DNA of 64,000 nucleotides from Orbus hercynius (GCF_003634275.1 NZ_RBWY01000003.1:62001-126000); one strand, 5' to 3'. Shown: positions 1 through 8,405, counted from the stretch's first letter. The notes: generated by a model not told the origin, from the sequence alone. Program-made: numbers and translations.

Positions 1-249
1 AAACTGAGGTCCAACACCAAAACCAACAGAAAATAAGAACATGATAAAGAAAACAGATTTGACTTGGCTGGAAATATCAATGCCAATTTGCCCAATGATA
101 ACCCCAACTAGTAACGTTCCCGTCACTGCGCCTAAGCTAAAGCTTTTTAATTTGAGACCGCCTACCCAATATCCTAATGCTACAGTTAAAAAAATAGCGA
201 GTTCGGGATAGGTCTTTAAGGTTGTTTCAATCCAATGCCATAAAACCAT
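1..249 (-). CDS. AspT-family amino acid antiporter, N-terminal part (runs off the window)
   Basis: Only the first 83 residues are present; the reading frame continues past position 1. The segment has an N-terminal amphipathic stretch (LWHWIETTLK), a membrane helix (ELAIFLTVALGYWVGG) and then LGAVTGTLLVGVIIGQIGI and FFIMFLFSVGFGVGPQF. This pattern is typical of the N-terminal half of the aspartate:alanine exchanger family (AspT, TC 2.A.81). The start is fixed by GGAGG four bases before the ATG. It lies downstream of gadB on the same strand, and family members commonly pair with an amino acid decarboxylase to swap substrate for product. I infer glutamate:GABA exchange, but the substrate cannot be read from this fragment. 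A terminator hairpin separates it from gadB, so it probably has its own promoter. Confidence 0.8.
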   Translation of the reverse strand, partial: MVLWHWIETTLKTYPELAIFLTVALGYWVGGLKLKSFSLGAVTGTLLVGVIIGQIGIDISSQVKSVFFIMFLFSVGFGVGPQF

Positions 250-280
250 AAATCCTCCAAGGTTTTTGCATAAACAAACA

Positions 281-299
281 TATAATGATAATTGTCAAC
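281..299 (-). promoter_or_regulatory. Candidate -35 box overlapping a Fur-like site upstream of the antiporter
   Basis: On the minus strand TTGACA (293-298) lies 44 bases before the antiporter ATG. The plus-strand sequence here matches 14 of 19 positions of the classical Fur box. No good -10 box sits at 17 bases, so the promoter call is weak. Fur boxes are AT-rich and chance matches are common in a genome like this. Confidence 0.25.
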
Positions 300-401
300 T
301 TAATATAATTTGTAAGTTACCTTGCGCAACAAACCGTTGCCAAATATATTCATTTTAAAGTCTGATCTACCAGAATATGGATTTTTGTTGTGTAAACATT
401 T

Positions 402-431
402 AAAAAAAGGGTCATACCGCTATATGACCCT
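402..431 (-). terminator. Rho-independent terminator after gadB
   Basis: Reading the minus strand, a perfect 9-bp stem (AGGGTCATA with TATGACCCT, loop of 6) is followed by seven T residues. It begins 19 bases past the gadB stop codon and precedes the antiporter gene, so it either ends or attenuates the gadB transcript. Confidence 0.85.
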
Positions 432-450
432 CTGTATTGATACTTACAAA

Positions 451-1851
451 TTAGTTATGATTAAATGATGTTGCATCTGATTTATCTAATGGTTTGGCAA
501 CAGGATATTTATCAAAATATTCTAAACAACGTTTAATATCTTCGATTAATAAAGAGGCTAAGTCCATACTCACACCATGGCGTACCAAAATTCGTTGTAC
601 GACTAAATCTTCGCGGTTTGCAGGCATTGAGTAAGCAGGTACCTGCCAGCCGCGATTACGTAAACGATCTGAGAAATCATACAAAGTGAAATTATGTTTT
701 TGATTACGTTTTAGTGCCCAACTAATTGCTGGAATCCCTTTTTGTGGGTTACCATCAAAAATAATTTCAAATGGACCTAATTCTGCGATACTTTTTGCTA
801 AGTATTGCGCTGTTTCATAACACGCTGTATGGATTTTACGATAACCTTCATGACCTAAACGAAGTAAGTTATAGTATTGCGCTACAATTTGTCCGCCAGG
901 GCGAGAAAAGTTAAGTGCAAACGTTTCCATGTTGCCACCTAAGTAGTTAACATTAAAAATTAACTCTTCTGGTAAGTCACATGCTTCACGCCATACAACC
1001 CAGCCCACACCTAAAGGGGATAGACCAAATTTGTGTCCAGAAGTATTGATTGATTTTACACGCGGTAAACGGAAGTCCCATTCAATTTCAGGAGCACAGA
1101 ATGGTGCCAAGAATCCGCCACTTGCGCCATCAACGTGCATTGGAATATCAAGACCTGTTTCTTTTTGTAGACGATCTAGTGCATCACTGATTTCTTTAAC
1201 GGGTTCATAGTTACAAGTAAATGTTACGCCAAATGTTGGTACAACACCGATAGTGTTTTCATCAACATGTTTCAATACTTGCTCTGCCGTTAATGTTAAA
1301 CGGTCACCTTCTAATGGAATTTCACGTAATTCAACGTCAAAATAGCGTGCAAATTTTTCCCAACAAACTTGTACAGAACCGACAACTAAATTTGGTTTAT
1401 CTGTTGATTTACCTGCTGCTTGACGACGTTTACGCCAGCTCCATTTTAATGCTAAACCACCTAACATTGCAGCTTCAGACGAGCCTGTTGTTGAACAACC
1501 ACGTGTATTTTCTGCATCAGGAGAATTCCATAATTGAGCAATCATATGCACACAGCGATTCTCAATTTCAGCTGTTTGTGGATATTCATCTTTATCGATC
1601 ATATTTTTATTAATGCTTTCCATCATTAATATACGTACTTCGGGATCTTCCCATGTTTGGCAGAATGTTGCTAAATTTTGACGTGCATTACCATCTAACA
1701 TCAGTTCATCATGTACAGCTTGAAAAACAAATTTAGGGTTATTTTGATTTTGAGGTATTTTTGATTTAGGTAAAATTTGCCCAAGTTCATATGAACCATA
1801 AACATCGTCTAATGAGCTCATTCTTGATTGGTTTTCTGTGTTTGATTTCAT
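451..1851 (-). CDS. gadB: Glutamate decarboxylase GadB (PLP-dependent)
   Basis: It converts glutamate to GABA and CO2 and consumes a cytoplasmic proton, the core of glutamate-dependent acid resistance. The protein is 466 residues, exactly the length of E. coli GadB, and is colinear with it. Landmarks are [16 protein letters not shown] near residues 52-67, the substrate/PLP segment CSTTGSSEA (119-127), HVDGASGGF (239-247) and the PLP lysine K274 in [11 protein letters not shown]. The C-terminus keeps a histidine at 465, the residue that in E. coli forms the aldamine that shuts the enzyme off at neutral pH, so pH switching is probably retained. An AAGGA sequence precedes the ATG. The neighbouring AspT-family exchanger would supply glutamate and remove GABA. 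No GadX/GadE-type regulator is in the window. Confidence 0.97.
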   Translation of the reverse strand: MKSNTENQSRMSSLDDVYGSYELGQILPKSKIPQNQNNPKFVFQAVHDELMLDGNARQNLATFCQTWEDPEVRILMMESINKNMIDKDEYPQTAEIENRCVHMIAQLWNSPDAENTRGCSTTGSSEAAMLGGLALKWSWRKRRQAAGKSTDKPNLVVGSVQVCWEKFARYFDVELREIPLEGDRLTLTAEQVLKHVDENTIGVVPTFGVTFTCNYEPVKEISDALDRLQKETGLDIPMHVDGASGGFLAPFCAPEIEWDFRLPRVKSINTSGHKFGLSPLGVGWVVWREACDLPEELIFNVNYLGGNMETFALNFSRPGGQIVAQYYNLLRLGHEGYRKIHTACYETAQYLAKSIAELGPFEIIFDGNPQKGIPAISWALKRNQKHNFTLYDFSDRLRNRGWQVPAYSMPANREDLVVQRILVRHGVSMDLASLLIEDIKRCLEYFDKYPVAKPLDKSDATSFNHN

Positions 1852-2520
1852 AATGATATATCCTTTTAATACATAATTTATAAGTTCGTACGTAATTTCT
1901 TTTCAAAATATTCGACTCAATTGCACGAATATTTTACTTGTTCAGTCATACGGTTTTCCTATTTTTTCGATTACATTCCCGATTAGTTGAATATTCTCGA
2001 ATGAAGCTATTATTGGATATAAATAGAATTGATTTGGTACTTTATGTGCTCAAATTTTTGTTAATATGTGCTTTCAGTGTGCTTTTAATGTGTTTTTTTG
2101 TCTAAAAACATCCATAAAAACAATAAGTTATATTGAAAGAGTGTTTTTTCGATGAAATAGAGTGAAAAAATAGTAATAAAATCTGTGTAATCGATATAAA
2201 AAAATAGTTGATAATATTACAAAGGCTTATGCTAACAGCAATCAGGAATATTCATTTATAGTGTGCGCCAATAAACTCTATATTTGGAAGTGTTTTCATA
2301 CTATTTGTCGGATTTAATCATAATACTAAAAGTGTCTGAGTTTGTGCTATCAGCGAGTTGTATTGAGTAATCAAGCTAGGATTGGTTTGAGGGTATATGA
2401 CTTTTTTTGATGAGTGAGAACGTTGATACCATATGTAATATAAAAAATAATTTTACTCATTTAATAAAATGTGTGATGAATATCAAAGTTGGGATATTAA
2501 AAACGGGTATAAAAAAAACA
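1852..2520. other. Long AT-rich intergenic region between gadB and the tRNA operon
   Basis: This 669-bp stretch holds no credible protein gene on either strand. It contains the gadB leader and its likely promoter, and it receives the 3' end of the tRNA transcript. Homopolymeric A and T runs are frequent. I see no RNA gene, no long repeat and no clear terminator for the tRNA operon. A regulatory region of this length is usual for acid-inducible gad genes, but no specific activator site can be named. Confidence 0.6.
1877..1906 (-). promoter_or_regulatory. Candidate gadB promoter
   Basis: Minus strand: TTGAAA (1901-1906), an 18-base spacer and TATAAA (1877-1882), about 25 bases before the gadB start codon. 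The surrounding DNA is very AT-rich, so this is a plausible but unproven sigma-70 promoter. Confidence 0.4.
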
Positions 2521-2595
2521 TGGCTGGGGTACAAGGATTCGAACCTTGGAATGGCGGAATCAGAATCCGCTGCCTTACCGCTTGGCTATACCCCA
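2521..2595 (-). tRNA. tRNA-Gln (CTG anticodon)
   Basis: A 75-base sequence including encoded CCA forms a full cloverleaf on the minus strand. The acceptor strand is TGGGGTA, the T arm has GGTTCGAATCC, and the anticodon loop is TTCTGAT, giving CTG. It reads CAG codons. It is the last member of the tRNA operon and resembles E. coli glnV/glnX. Confidence 0.96.
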
Positions 2596-2603
2596 ACTGT
2601 CGC

Positions 2604-2690
2604 TGGTGCGGGTAGTGGTATTTGAACTCGCACGACTATAAGGAACTAGATTGTGAATCTAGTGTATCTGCCAATTCCGCTATTACCTAT
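2604..2690 (-). pseudogene. Degenerate tRNA-Leu-like gene with a CAC (Val) anticodon
   Basis: This sits exactly where another tRNA would be expected in the operon. The 3' acceptor strand TACCCGC plus ACCA, the D-arm (GCGGAATTGGCAGA) and the long variable region show it derives from a class II tRNA-Leu like the intact one at 2842-2926. The anticodon stem CTAGA/TCTAG is perfect and its loop TTCACAA would present CAC (plus-strand 2653-2655), a valine anticodon. The acceptor stem is badly mismatched (5' side ATAGGTA) and the T stem pairs at only about two of five positions. I read it as a decaying tRNA copy that is still co-transcribed; a functional odd tRNA is unlikely. Confidence 0.7.
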
Positions 2691-2746
2691 TTATGGGTAA
2701 TATGACACCAATTTTGGGTATTATCAATGAGCAGAACTGTAAAATA

Positions 2747-2821
2747 TGGCTGGGGTACCAGGATTCGAACCTGGGGATGGCAGGATCAAAACCTGCTGCC
2801 TTACCGCTTGGCTATACCCCA
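2747..2821 (-). tRNA. tRNA-Gln (TTG anticodon)
   Basis: A 75-base cloverleaf with encoded CCA on the minus strand. Acceptor TGGGGTA, anticodon stem GCAGG/CCTGC, loop TTTTGAT giving anticodon TTG, T arm AGGTTCGAATCCT. It reads CAA and CAG. It is nearly identical to the tRNA-Gln(CTG) downstream, as expected for tandem duplicates. Confidence 0.96.
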
Positions 2822-2841
2822 AAAGGGAAATTGAAAATAAA

Positions 2842-2926
2842 TGGTGCGGGTGAAGGGACTTGAACCCCCACGCCTCGCGGCGCCAGAACCTAAATCTGGT
2901 GCGTCTACCAATTTCGCCACACCCGC
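2842..2926 (-). tRNA. tRNA-Leu (TAG anticodon)
   Basis: An 85-base class II tRNA with a long variable arm and encoded CCA. Acceptor GCGGGTG, D arm GCGAAATTGGTAGA, anticodon stem CCAGA/TCTGG with loop TTTAGGT giving TAG, T arm GGGGTTCAAGTCCC. It reads CUN leucine codons. It is the second gene of the operon, matching leuW in the E. coli metT-leuW-gln cluster. Confidence 0.96.
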
Positions 2927-2957
2927 ATTTATTTCAATAAAAATTACTTCTTTTTAA

Positions 2958-3034
2958 TGGTGGCTACGACGGGATTCGAACCTGTGACCCCATCATTATG
3001 AGTGATGTGCTCTAACCAGCTGAGCTACGTAGCC
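2958..3034 (-). tRNA. tRNA-Met (CAT anticodon, elongator)
   Basis: A 77-base cloverleaf with encoded CCA, starting GGCTACG and with loop CTCATAA giving CAT. The 1-72 pair is G-C, which marks an elongator rather than an initiator tRNA. Its body is close to E. coli metT. It is the first gene of the tRNA operon, about 38 bases below a strong promoter. Confidence 0.96.
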
Positions 3035-3071
3035 ATTCATTCGCAACGTCATAACCAACACTGCGAGGCGC

Positions 3072-3100
3072 ATTATGCTTGTCTTGAATCAAATCGTCAA
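3072..3100 (-). promoter_or_regulatory. Strong promoter of the tRNA operon with a stringent-type discriminator
   Basis: Minus strand: TTGACG (3095-3100), a 17-base spacer and CATAAT (3072-3077), followed at once by the GC-rich discriminator GCGCCTCGC. A GC-rich discriminator on a stable-RNA promoter is the classic mark of ppGpp/DksA control. It lies immediately upstream of tRNA-Met and just past the cca stop codon. Confidence 0.8.
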
Positions 3101-3150
3101 CTATTTTTTTATCAAATTTTTAAATTTATGTTTGATTGTTTGAGATATAA

Positions 3151-4365
3151 TCAAAAATTAGTGCTTTTCCAATCAATCAGGGCTTTTTCTCGTAGATTTT
3201 CAAGTTTTAGTCGTATAGCTTGCCCTTTAAATCCCGCATTGATAATATCTTGTACAGCGACTGATTTTGCTACAAAATAAGCCTGTTTTAAATATTCAGC
3301 TTGTGGATAAGGCTTATTTTCAAAGCCTTTTCTGGCCTTAAAGTCAGCTAGACTACTCAATATCAAGTGATCCAGATAAATAGGATTACGCCAGACGTCT
3401 ATCCCATCAAATAATGCAATTAATTTTTGAGCTGGTATGTCGGTAACATAATGTACATCATTGTAATAGCGGCAGACTAAACAGGCGAGTTTTTTATATT
3501 GATTTGGAATTTTTAATCTTGTGCAAAGTGTATTGATTAAGCTAATGCTTTTTTCTGCGAAATCATCAATGTGTAGCCAATCTTTAGACTGTGCAACTGT
3601 GTTACCAAAATCATGACATAAAACGGCGAAGCGCACCGTTAGGTTATCAGTAAGTTTGGCGGATTGTTTTAGTGCCCGTAAGGTATGGGTTCCCAAGCAT
3701 CTATTGGTCGGTTGAGCAATACAAAATAAGTCATTTAGTTCCGGCACGAGTATCGCTAGAGCACCACACTCTTTTAGCACTTCAAAATAAACCTGTGGAT
3801 TTTGAGTGGCTAGGGCTTTTTCTGTTTCTTGCCAAACTCTTTCGGCGGTTAAATAGTTAATTTCACCGATACTAACAATATGTTTCATTAGTGCCATCGT
3901 ATCTAAGGCAATAGTAAAGCCTAAATGATGAAATCGCGCGGCAAAACGTGCGACGCGTAAAACACGAAGAGGATCTTCCTGAAAAGCAGGTGAGACGTGC
4001 CTTAATAATCGATTATTAAGATCATCAATACCACCATAGGGATCGATTAAATTGCCGCACGGATCCATTGCGATCGCATTAACGGTTAAATCTCGCCGCA
4101 GTAGATCTTGTTCTAACGTAATTTGATCATTAAAGTCACAAATAAAGCCGCTATAACCTTGTCCCGACTTACGCTCTGTTCTAGCTAAAGCGTATTCATC
4201 TTTAGTGTCAGGATGGAGAAAAACGGGAAAATCTTTCCCAACTTGTGAAAAACCGAGTTTTAATAGCGTTTGCGGAGTTTCACCGACGACAACCCAATCT
4301 TTTTCGGTGATGGGCAGTTCGAGTAATTGATCTCGCACCGCTCCACCAACAAGAAACACCTTCAT
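3151..4365 (-). CDS. cca: Multifunctional CCA-adding tRNA nucleotidyltransferase
   Basis: It builds or repairs the 3' CCA end of tRNAs. The N-terminal nucleotidyltransferase domain has KVFLVGGAVRD, the acidic pair DWV and the segment RRDLTVNAIA; HVSPAFQEDPLRVLRVARFAAR forms the core of the family. A C-terminal HD domain is present (THTL, then LCHDFG), as in the bifunctional gammaproteobacterial enzymes, although the usual Lys after HDxG is Asn here and the following His-Gly-rich loop is altered. I chose the ATG giving MKVFLVGG because E. coli Cca begins there; an in-frame ATG five codons earlier overlaps ygiM and is not supported by homology. It follows ygiM with almost no gap, as in E. coli. 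Confidence 0.95.
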   Translation of the reverse strand: MKVFLVGGAVRDQLLELPITEKDWVVVGETPQTLLKLGFSQVGKDFPVFLHPDTKDEYALARTERKSGQGYSGFICDFNDQITLEQDLLRRDLTVNAIAMDPCGNLIDPYGGIDDLNNRLLRHVSPAFQEDPLRVLRVARFAARFHHLGFTIALDTMALMKHIVSIGEINYLTAERVWQETEKALATQNPQVYFEVLKECGALAILVPELNDLFCIAQPTNRCLGTHTLRALKQSAKLTDNLTVRFAVLCHDFGNTVAQSKDWLHIDDFAEKSISLINTLCTRLKIPNQYKKLACLVCRYYNDVHYVTDIPAQKLIALFDGIDVWRNPIYLDHLILSSLADFKARKGFENKPYPQAEYLKQAYFVAKSVAVQDIINAGFKGQAIRLKLENLREKALIDWKSTNF

Positions 4366-4367
4366 GG

Positions 4368-4997
4368 TTATTTCATCCAACGATCTTTATTACGTCTTTT
4401 GGGCATGATAATAGGTAAAATAAGTCCAAGAATTAAGCCAATACCGGCAACAAGCCCCCCTCGAGTAAACCAAGTCAACATTAAATCTTGCCTTTTTTCA
4501 TCAACAGTTTCGCTTAACGAGGTAATTTTTGCTTGTTGCTCATCAAATGTTGTTTGTAATTGGCGATTACTTTGTTCGAGTTTTTCAATTTGTTGTTTAG
4601 CGGTATCGAGCTGATTAGAATATTCGTTTAATAAAGTATTTTTTTCTTGCTCAAGTTTAGTCGCTTGTTCTTGCGCGCTCGATAACTTTTGTGCCAATAT
4701 ATCGACTTGCTCTTTCACGCTTGGAGTGTCTGTTAAATTGGTCGATTTTACCCAAGCGATCTTACCTGCATCATTTTGAATCCGTGTATATTGCCCATCG
4801 CTGCTGGTTTCTAGAACTGTGATCTTCTCACCCGCATTCAATGTACCTACAATGGCATATTGTGGGCCAGGTCCACGCGTTAAATAAACGGTTAAATTTT
4901 CGGTTACATACTTATCTAATGCAGTCGCATTGAATGTGATTAGTGGCAACGCAGTAAAAAAAGCGGCAAGCGTATAACGTGATTTTTTCATCTTCAT
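4368..4997 (-). CDS. ygiM: YgiM-type exported SH3-domain protein
   Basis: A 209-residue envelope protein of the TIGR04211 family. It has a signal peptide ending near NATA, a bacterial SH3 (SH3b) domain at about residues 28-92 (YVTENLTVYLTRGPG...IAWVKSTNL), a long coiled coil at about 95-165 rich in E, Q, K and L, and one C-terminal membrane helix (GGLVAGIGLILGLILPII) followed by a basic tail. The layout and its position directly before cca match E. coli ygiM-cca. Its molecular function is not established; the SH3b domain suggests binding to peptidoglycan or another envelope partner. Confidence 0.92.
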   Translation of the reverse strand: MKMKKSRYTLAAFFTALPLITFNATALDKYVTENLTVYLTRGPGPQYAIVGTLNAGEKITVLETSSDGQYTRIQNDAGKIAWVKSTNLTDTPSVKEQVDILAQKLSSAQEQATKLEQEKNTLLNEYSNQLDTAKQQIEKLEQSNRQLQTTFDEQQAKITSLSETVDEKRQDLMLTWFTRGGLVAGIGLILGLILPIIMPKRRNKDRWMK

Positions 4998-5159
4998 GGT
5001 GTCATTTCTTTAAATAATATCGTTAATTACTACCGCAGAGTATACCATAAAAACGGCTACGACGAAGTAGCATTATTAAATGGTCTATGCTGGCTATTCT
5101 CAATAATGATGAAATCTGATATCTTAATGAGCATTAGATTTTACTGATGATAATTAACA

Positions 5160-5669
5160 ATGACACCATTCGATGAAGCTAAAAATAGCCAACACTTTAC
5201 TCATATTAATGCGCATGGCGAAGCGCACATGGTCGATGTAACGAATAAACAACCGACTATGCGAGAAGCGATTGCTGAAGCATTTGTGATAATGAATCCC
5301 GAAACATTAGCGATGATTATTGAAAATAAACATCATAAAGGTGACGTTTTTGCGACAGCAAGAATTGCTGGAATTCAGGCCGCTAAGCGTACGTGGGAAT
5401 TAATTCCGTTATGCCATCCGCTTTTATTAAGTAAGATCGAAGTGATGATTGAAGCTGATGTTGAACATTCACAAGTCAGAATTCAAGCCTTATGTCGCTT
5501 AACGGGACAAACCGGTGTTGAAATGGAAGCATTGGTTGCGGCATCGACCGCGGCGTTAACCATTTATGATATGTGTAAAGCAGTACAGAAAGATATGGTG
5601 ATCTCTCAAGTGAGATTATTATCCAAGTTAGGCGGCAAATCTGGGAATTTTCAAGCGCAATATGATTAG
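5160..5669 (+). CDS. moaC: Cyclic pyranopterin monophosphate synthase MoaC
   Basis: The second enzyme of molybdenum cofactor synthesis, converting 3',8-cyclo-7,8-dihydro-GTP to cPMP. The 169-residue protein carries the family signatures [61 protein letters not shown] and KSGGKSG-like [10 protein letters not shown]. It is about eight residues longer at the N-terminus than E. coli MoaC; a later start is possible but no other ATG fits well. It leads a moaC-moaD-moaE operon and overlaps moaD by 8 bases. moaA and moaB, which precede it in E. coli, are not here, so the first step must be encoded elsewhere. Confidence 0.96.
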   Translation: MTPFDEAKNSQHFTHINAHGEAHMVDVTNKQPTMREAIAEAFVIMNPETLAMIIENKHHKGDVFATARIAGIQAAKRTWELIPLCHPLLLSKIEVMIEADVEHSQVRIQALCRLTGQTGVEMEALVAASTAALTIYDMCKAVQKDMVISQVRLLSKLGGKSGNFQAQYD

Positions 5670-5907
5670 AATACTATTTTTTGCACAAACTCGAGAGTTA
5701 ATTGGTGTATCGTCTTTAGAACTAGATATGGCACCAATTGCTGTTAGCGACTTAATTGAGCACCTAAGTTTAAACGGTGATAATTGGTTATATGCTTTAA
5801 AAGAAAAACACACATTATGTGCGGTAAATAAGCAATTAGTTGATCACAATTATGTGATCAACGCTAATGATGAGGTTGCCTTTTTTCCGCCGGTTACTGG
5901 CGGCTAA
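5662..5907 (+). CDS. moaD: Molybdopterin synthase small (sulfur carrier) subunit MoaD
   Basis: An 81-residue ubiquitin-like sulfur carrier that donates sulfur as a C-terminal thiocarboxylate to the dithiolene of molybdopterin. It begins with [14 protein letters not shown] and ends FFPPVTGG; the terminal Gly-Gly is the site of adenylation and thiolation. The length is exactly that of E. coli MoaD. It overlaps the end of moaC by 8 bases and precedes moaE by 5, so translation is probably coupled. MoaD and MoaE form the synthase heterotetramer. Confidence 0.95.
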   Translation: MIRILFFAQTRELIGVSSLELDMAPIAVSDLIEHLSLNGDNWLYALKEKHTLCAVNKQLVDHNYVINANDEVAFFPPVTGG

Positions 5908-5912
5908 GCATC

Positions 5913-6365
5913 ATGAATGAACAAAATATTGTTATTGTTAGTAATGAGTTTGTTGATATCAGCCAACACTATCAATGGTTATCTCAGTCAACACAAGATG
6001 GCGCAATTGTGACTTTTACGGGTAAGGTGCGCTCACTCCAAAACGATGTATCATCGTTATATCTTGAGCATTATCAAGGGATGACTGAAAACGTTTTACT
6101 TAACATTATTGAGCAAGCAAGAGAACGTTGGCAGCTTAATCGGATTATCATTGTGCATCGAGTTGGCGAAATACTCGCAAATGAAAATATTGTCTATGTT
6201 GGTGTCAGTAGTGCACATCGTAAAGATTCATTTGCTGCTGCTGATTTTATTATGGATGTGTTAAAAAACGAGGCGCCTTTTTGGAAAAAGGAAAAAACTT
6301 CAACTCATGATAACTGGGTTGAAGCGAAAAAAACTGATAAAGACGCATTGAAAAAATGGTATTAA
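5913..6365 (+). CDS. moaE: Molybdopterin synthase catalytic subunit MoaE
   Basis: The large subunit that holds cPMP while MoaD delivers sulfur. The 150-residue protein has the family core GAIVTFTGKVR, YLEHYQGMTE, HRVGEILANENIVYVGVSSAHRKDSFAAADFIMD and the catalytic Lys-containing FWKKEKT. The size matches E. coli MoaE. It ends 62 bases before ybhL, reproducing the E. coli order moaE-ybhL. With modE also in the window, the organism evidently makes and regulates molybdenum cofactor. Confidence 0.96.
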   Translation: MNEQNIVIVSNEFVDISQHYQWLSQSTQDGAIVTFTGKVRSLQNDVSSLYLEHYQGMTENVLLNIIEQARERWQLNRIIIVHRVGEILANENIVYVGVSSAHRKDSFAAADFIMDVLKNEAPFWKKEKTSTHDNWVEAKKTDKDALKKWY

Positions 6366-6427
6366 ACTACAATTTCGATATAATGTGTCGATGTTGTACT
6401 TTTTTTTCTATAACAAGAGGATATTAA

Positions 6428-7162
6428 ATGAATAATTATTCCCCTAACGGTTCGATTATTGAGCAGGCTGGTAGCCGAGTTCAGACTTATATGAGCCATG
6501 TCTACGGGTGGATGACCGTGGGTCTTTTATTAACTGGCTTTGTTGCCTGGTATGCCTCAACTAGCGTACCAATTATGAGACTGTTATTTTCTGTTAACGA
6601 ATATGGCTATATCACCTCTTTAAGTGTGTTGTCATGGGTATTAATTGCAGCACAATTAGGATTGGTTTTTGTATTATCAGGCATGATTAATCGATTATCT
6701 GGCAGCGCAGCAACCAGCATATTCATGTTGTATTCGGCATTAAGTGGTTTAACGCTAACGTCGATTTTTATTATGTATACCGCATCATCGATTATGAGTG
6801 TATTTTTCATCAGCGCAGGTATGTTTGCTGCTTTAGCATTTTACGGTTATACCACTAAACGTGACTTGTCAGGTTTAGGCCGCTTTTTATTTATGGGCTT
6901 AATCGGTATAGTTATCGCGTCGTTGGTTAACATTTTTATGCAAAGCACACCATTAATGTGGGCGATTACTTATATCGGTGTTTTTGTTTTTGCGGGTTTA
7001 ACGGCTTATGACACACAAAAATTAAAAGCATTCGGTGAGCAATTACCAACAGACGATCAAAATGCATTTAGACGTTATGCTATTTTTGGTGCTTTAACAT
7101 TGTATCTTGATTTTATTAACTTATTCTTAATGTTATTGAGAATCTTTGGTGAAAGACGCTAA
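6428..7162 (+). CDS. ybhL: Bax inhibitor-1 family inner-membrane protein YbhL
   Basis: A 244-residue multi-spanning membrane protein of the Bax inhibitor-1 (TMBIM) family, with about seven hydrophobic helices starting at YGWMTVGLLLTGFVAW. Family features are SSIFIMYTASSI, YGYTTKRDLSG and the C-terminal LTAYDTQKLKAFGEQ and LTLYLDFINLFLMLLRIFG, which contains the conserved aspartates of the calcium-leak channel homologues. It is close to E. coli YbhL and follows moaE as in E. coli. An AAGAGGA ribosome site precedes the ATG. The E. coli protein has no firmly assigned role; channel activity is inferred from the family. Confidence 0.93.
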   Translation: MNNYSPNGSIIEQAGSRVQTYMSHVYGWMTVGLLLTGFVAWYASTSVPIMRLLFSVNEYGYITSLSVLSWVLIAAQLGLVFVLSGMINRLSGSAATSIFMLYSALSGLTLTSIFIMYTASSIMSVFFISAGMFAALAFYGYTTKRDLSGLGRFLFMGLIGIVIASLVNIFMQSTPLMWAITYIGVFVFAGLTAYDTQKLKAFGEQLPTDDQNAFRRYAIFGALTLYLDFINLFLMLLRIFGERR

Positions 7163-7179
7163 CCGTTTTTCTGCATAAT

Positions 7180-7208
7180 AAAAAAGGGACCATTCGGTCC
7201 CTTTTTTT
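7180..7208 (+). terminator. Bidirectional terminator between ybhL and gloA
   Basis: A 12-bp perfect stem, AAAAAAGGGACC with GGTCCCTTTTTT, surrounds an ATTC loop. The flanking A and T runs give a U tract in both directions. It lies between two convergent genes and should stop transcripts from each side. Confidence 0.92.
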
Positions 7209-7226
7209 ATTGCATTCATGTCAGCA

Positions 7227-7634
7227 TTAATTACCTAATGCTTTGTCTGCTTGTTTGTTCTCAATTAATTCAATTTTATAACCATCGGGATCTTCGACAA
7301 AAGCAATAATCGTGGTGCCGCCTTTTACTGGGCCCGCTTCTCGAATCACTTTACCACCAGCTTGCTTAATACGTTCACACGTTTTTGCAATATCATCCGC
7401 GCCGATAGCGATGTGGCCAAAAGCATTACCCATATCGTAATTTTCAGTTCCCCAGTTATAAGTCAGCTCAATTACCGATGCTTTGCTTTCATCATCATAA
7501 CCAACAAAGGCCAGTGAATATTTATATTCCGGATTTTCACTGGTTCTAAGGAGTTTCATACCCATTGTTTTAGTATAAAAATCAATAGATCGTTGTAAAT
7601 GACCAACCCGAATCATCGTATGTAATATTCGCAT
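7227..7634 (-). CDS. gloA: Lactoylglutathione lyase (glyoxalase I)
   Basis: It isomerises the methylglyoxal-glutathione hemithioacetal to S-lactoylglutathione, detoxifying methylglyoxal. The 135-residue protein is one vicinal-oxygen-chelate module. All four metal ligands of E. coli GloA are at identical positions: H5, E56, H74 and E122. As in the E. coli enzyme, Ni rather than Zn activation is likely from the short bacterial form. It starts 22 bases after slyB on the same strand, so slyB-gloA probably form one transcript ending at the shared terminator. Confidence 0.97.
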   Translation of the reverse strand: MRILHTMIRVGHLQRSIDFYTKTMGMKLLRTSENPEYKYSLAFVGYDDESKASVIELTYNWGTENYDMGNAFGHIAIGADDIAKTCERIKQAGGKVIREAGPVKGGTTIIAFVEDPDGYKIELIENKQADKALGN

Positions 7635-7656
7635 TTTTAATTATCCTTATCGCGTA

Positions 7657-8133
7657 TTAACGAGGTGAGGCGTTAACTTGTTTACCGTTAGTTACCAAAC
7701 GCACTTCTTGACCTACTTGGAATTGGTTTGGCGTTGCTTTTTGGACTAATACAATTGTTGACCCATTTTCTTGTCGTACCTCTAGCTCAACAGCATTCGT
7801 CTCGCTTACCGCATTTTGAACTTCACTACCAACTAGTGCCCCCCCAATTGCGCCCCCAGCAATTGCTAAACTTTTACCGGTACCATTACCAATGGTATTA
7901 CCTAGAAAGCCACCAAGGACAGCGCCACTTAAAGAGCCAATTACAGTATTGGTTGAGCCGTTTGAAGCATTAGTTTGAATTTTAACTGGGCGTACTGATA
8001 ATACGGTACCATAAGTCACTTGTTGGACTTGCTTGGCTTGATCCGCTGAGTAAACATCCCCTGAATAGATATCACTATTTTGACATCCGGCGAGCAAGAT
8101 CGCTAAACATGCTAATACAGCAACTTTTTTCAT
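7657..8133 (-). CDS. slyB: Outer-membrane lipoprotein SlyB
   Basis: A lipoprotein of the SlyB/PcpY family with a glycine-zipper 2TM domain (GSLSGAVLGGFLGNTIGNGTG, then AIAGGAIGGALVGSEV). The signal peptide ends in the lipobox LLAG-C. The flanking segments YSADQAKQVQQVTYGTVLSVRPV and the C-terminal GQEVRLVTNGKQVNASPR align closely with E. coli SlyB. I chose the second ATG (MKKVAVLAC) because AAGGA lies eight bases before it, while the first ATG six codons upstream has no ribosome site. SlyB is PhoPQ-regulated and stabilises outer-membrane proteins in E. coli; no PhoP box was identified here. Confidence 0.94.
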   Translation of the reverse strand: MKKVAVLACLAILLAGCQNSDIYSGDVYSADQAKQVQQVTYGTVLSVRPVKIQTNASNGSTNTVIGSLSGAVLGGFLGNTIGNGTGKSLAIAGGAIGGALVGSEVQNAVSETNAVELEVRQENGSTIVLVQKATPNQFQVGQEVRLVTNGKQVNASPR

Positions 8134-8405
8134 ATATATTATCCTTTTCATTGATTCAATCGTTTTTAACGCTAATACAAATTAGACGGTTTTATTCCAT
8201 TTTATCAAATCTTGGCGATAAGTATCGTTATTTTATTGTAAATAATTAATTTACTCGCCTTTATAGATAAATTTATCTAGCAATATGCAGAGTATGATGT
8301 GTGATAACTTATTAGTGGCTATCTGATAACAATCAGTTTTTTATTATTTTAATAATTGATGATACAATTTACCGATGACAAAATTATTCGTTTAAAAGGT
8401 TTATT

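Noticed and set aside
2407-2625. 72-residue plus-strand reading frame
   Set aside because: It runs through the tRNA-Gln(CTG) gene on the other strand and has no ribosome site or family resemblance; it is a shadow of the tRNA.
5000-5159. Possible Moco riboswitch before moaC
   Set aside because: The gap is only about 160 bp, lacks the conserved Moco RNA motif pattern, and the riboswitch normally precedes moaA, which is not here.
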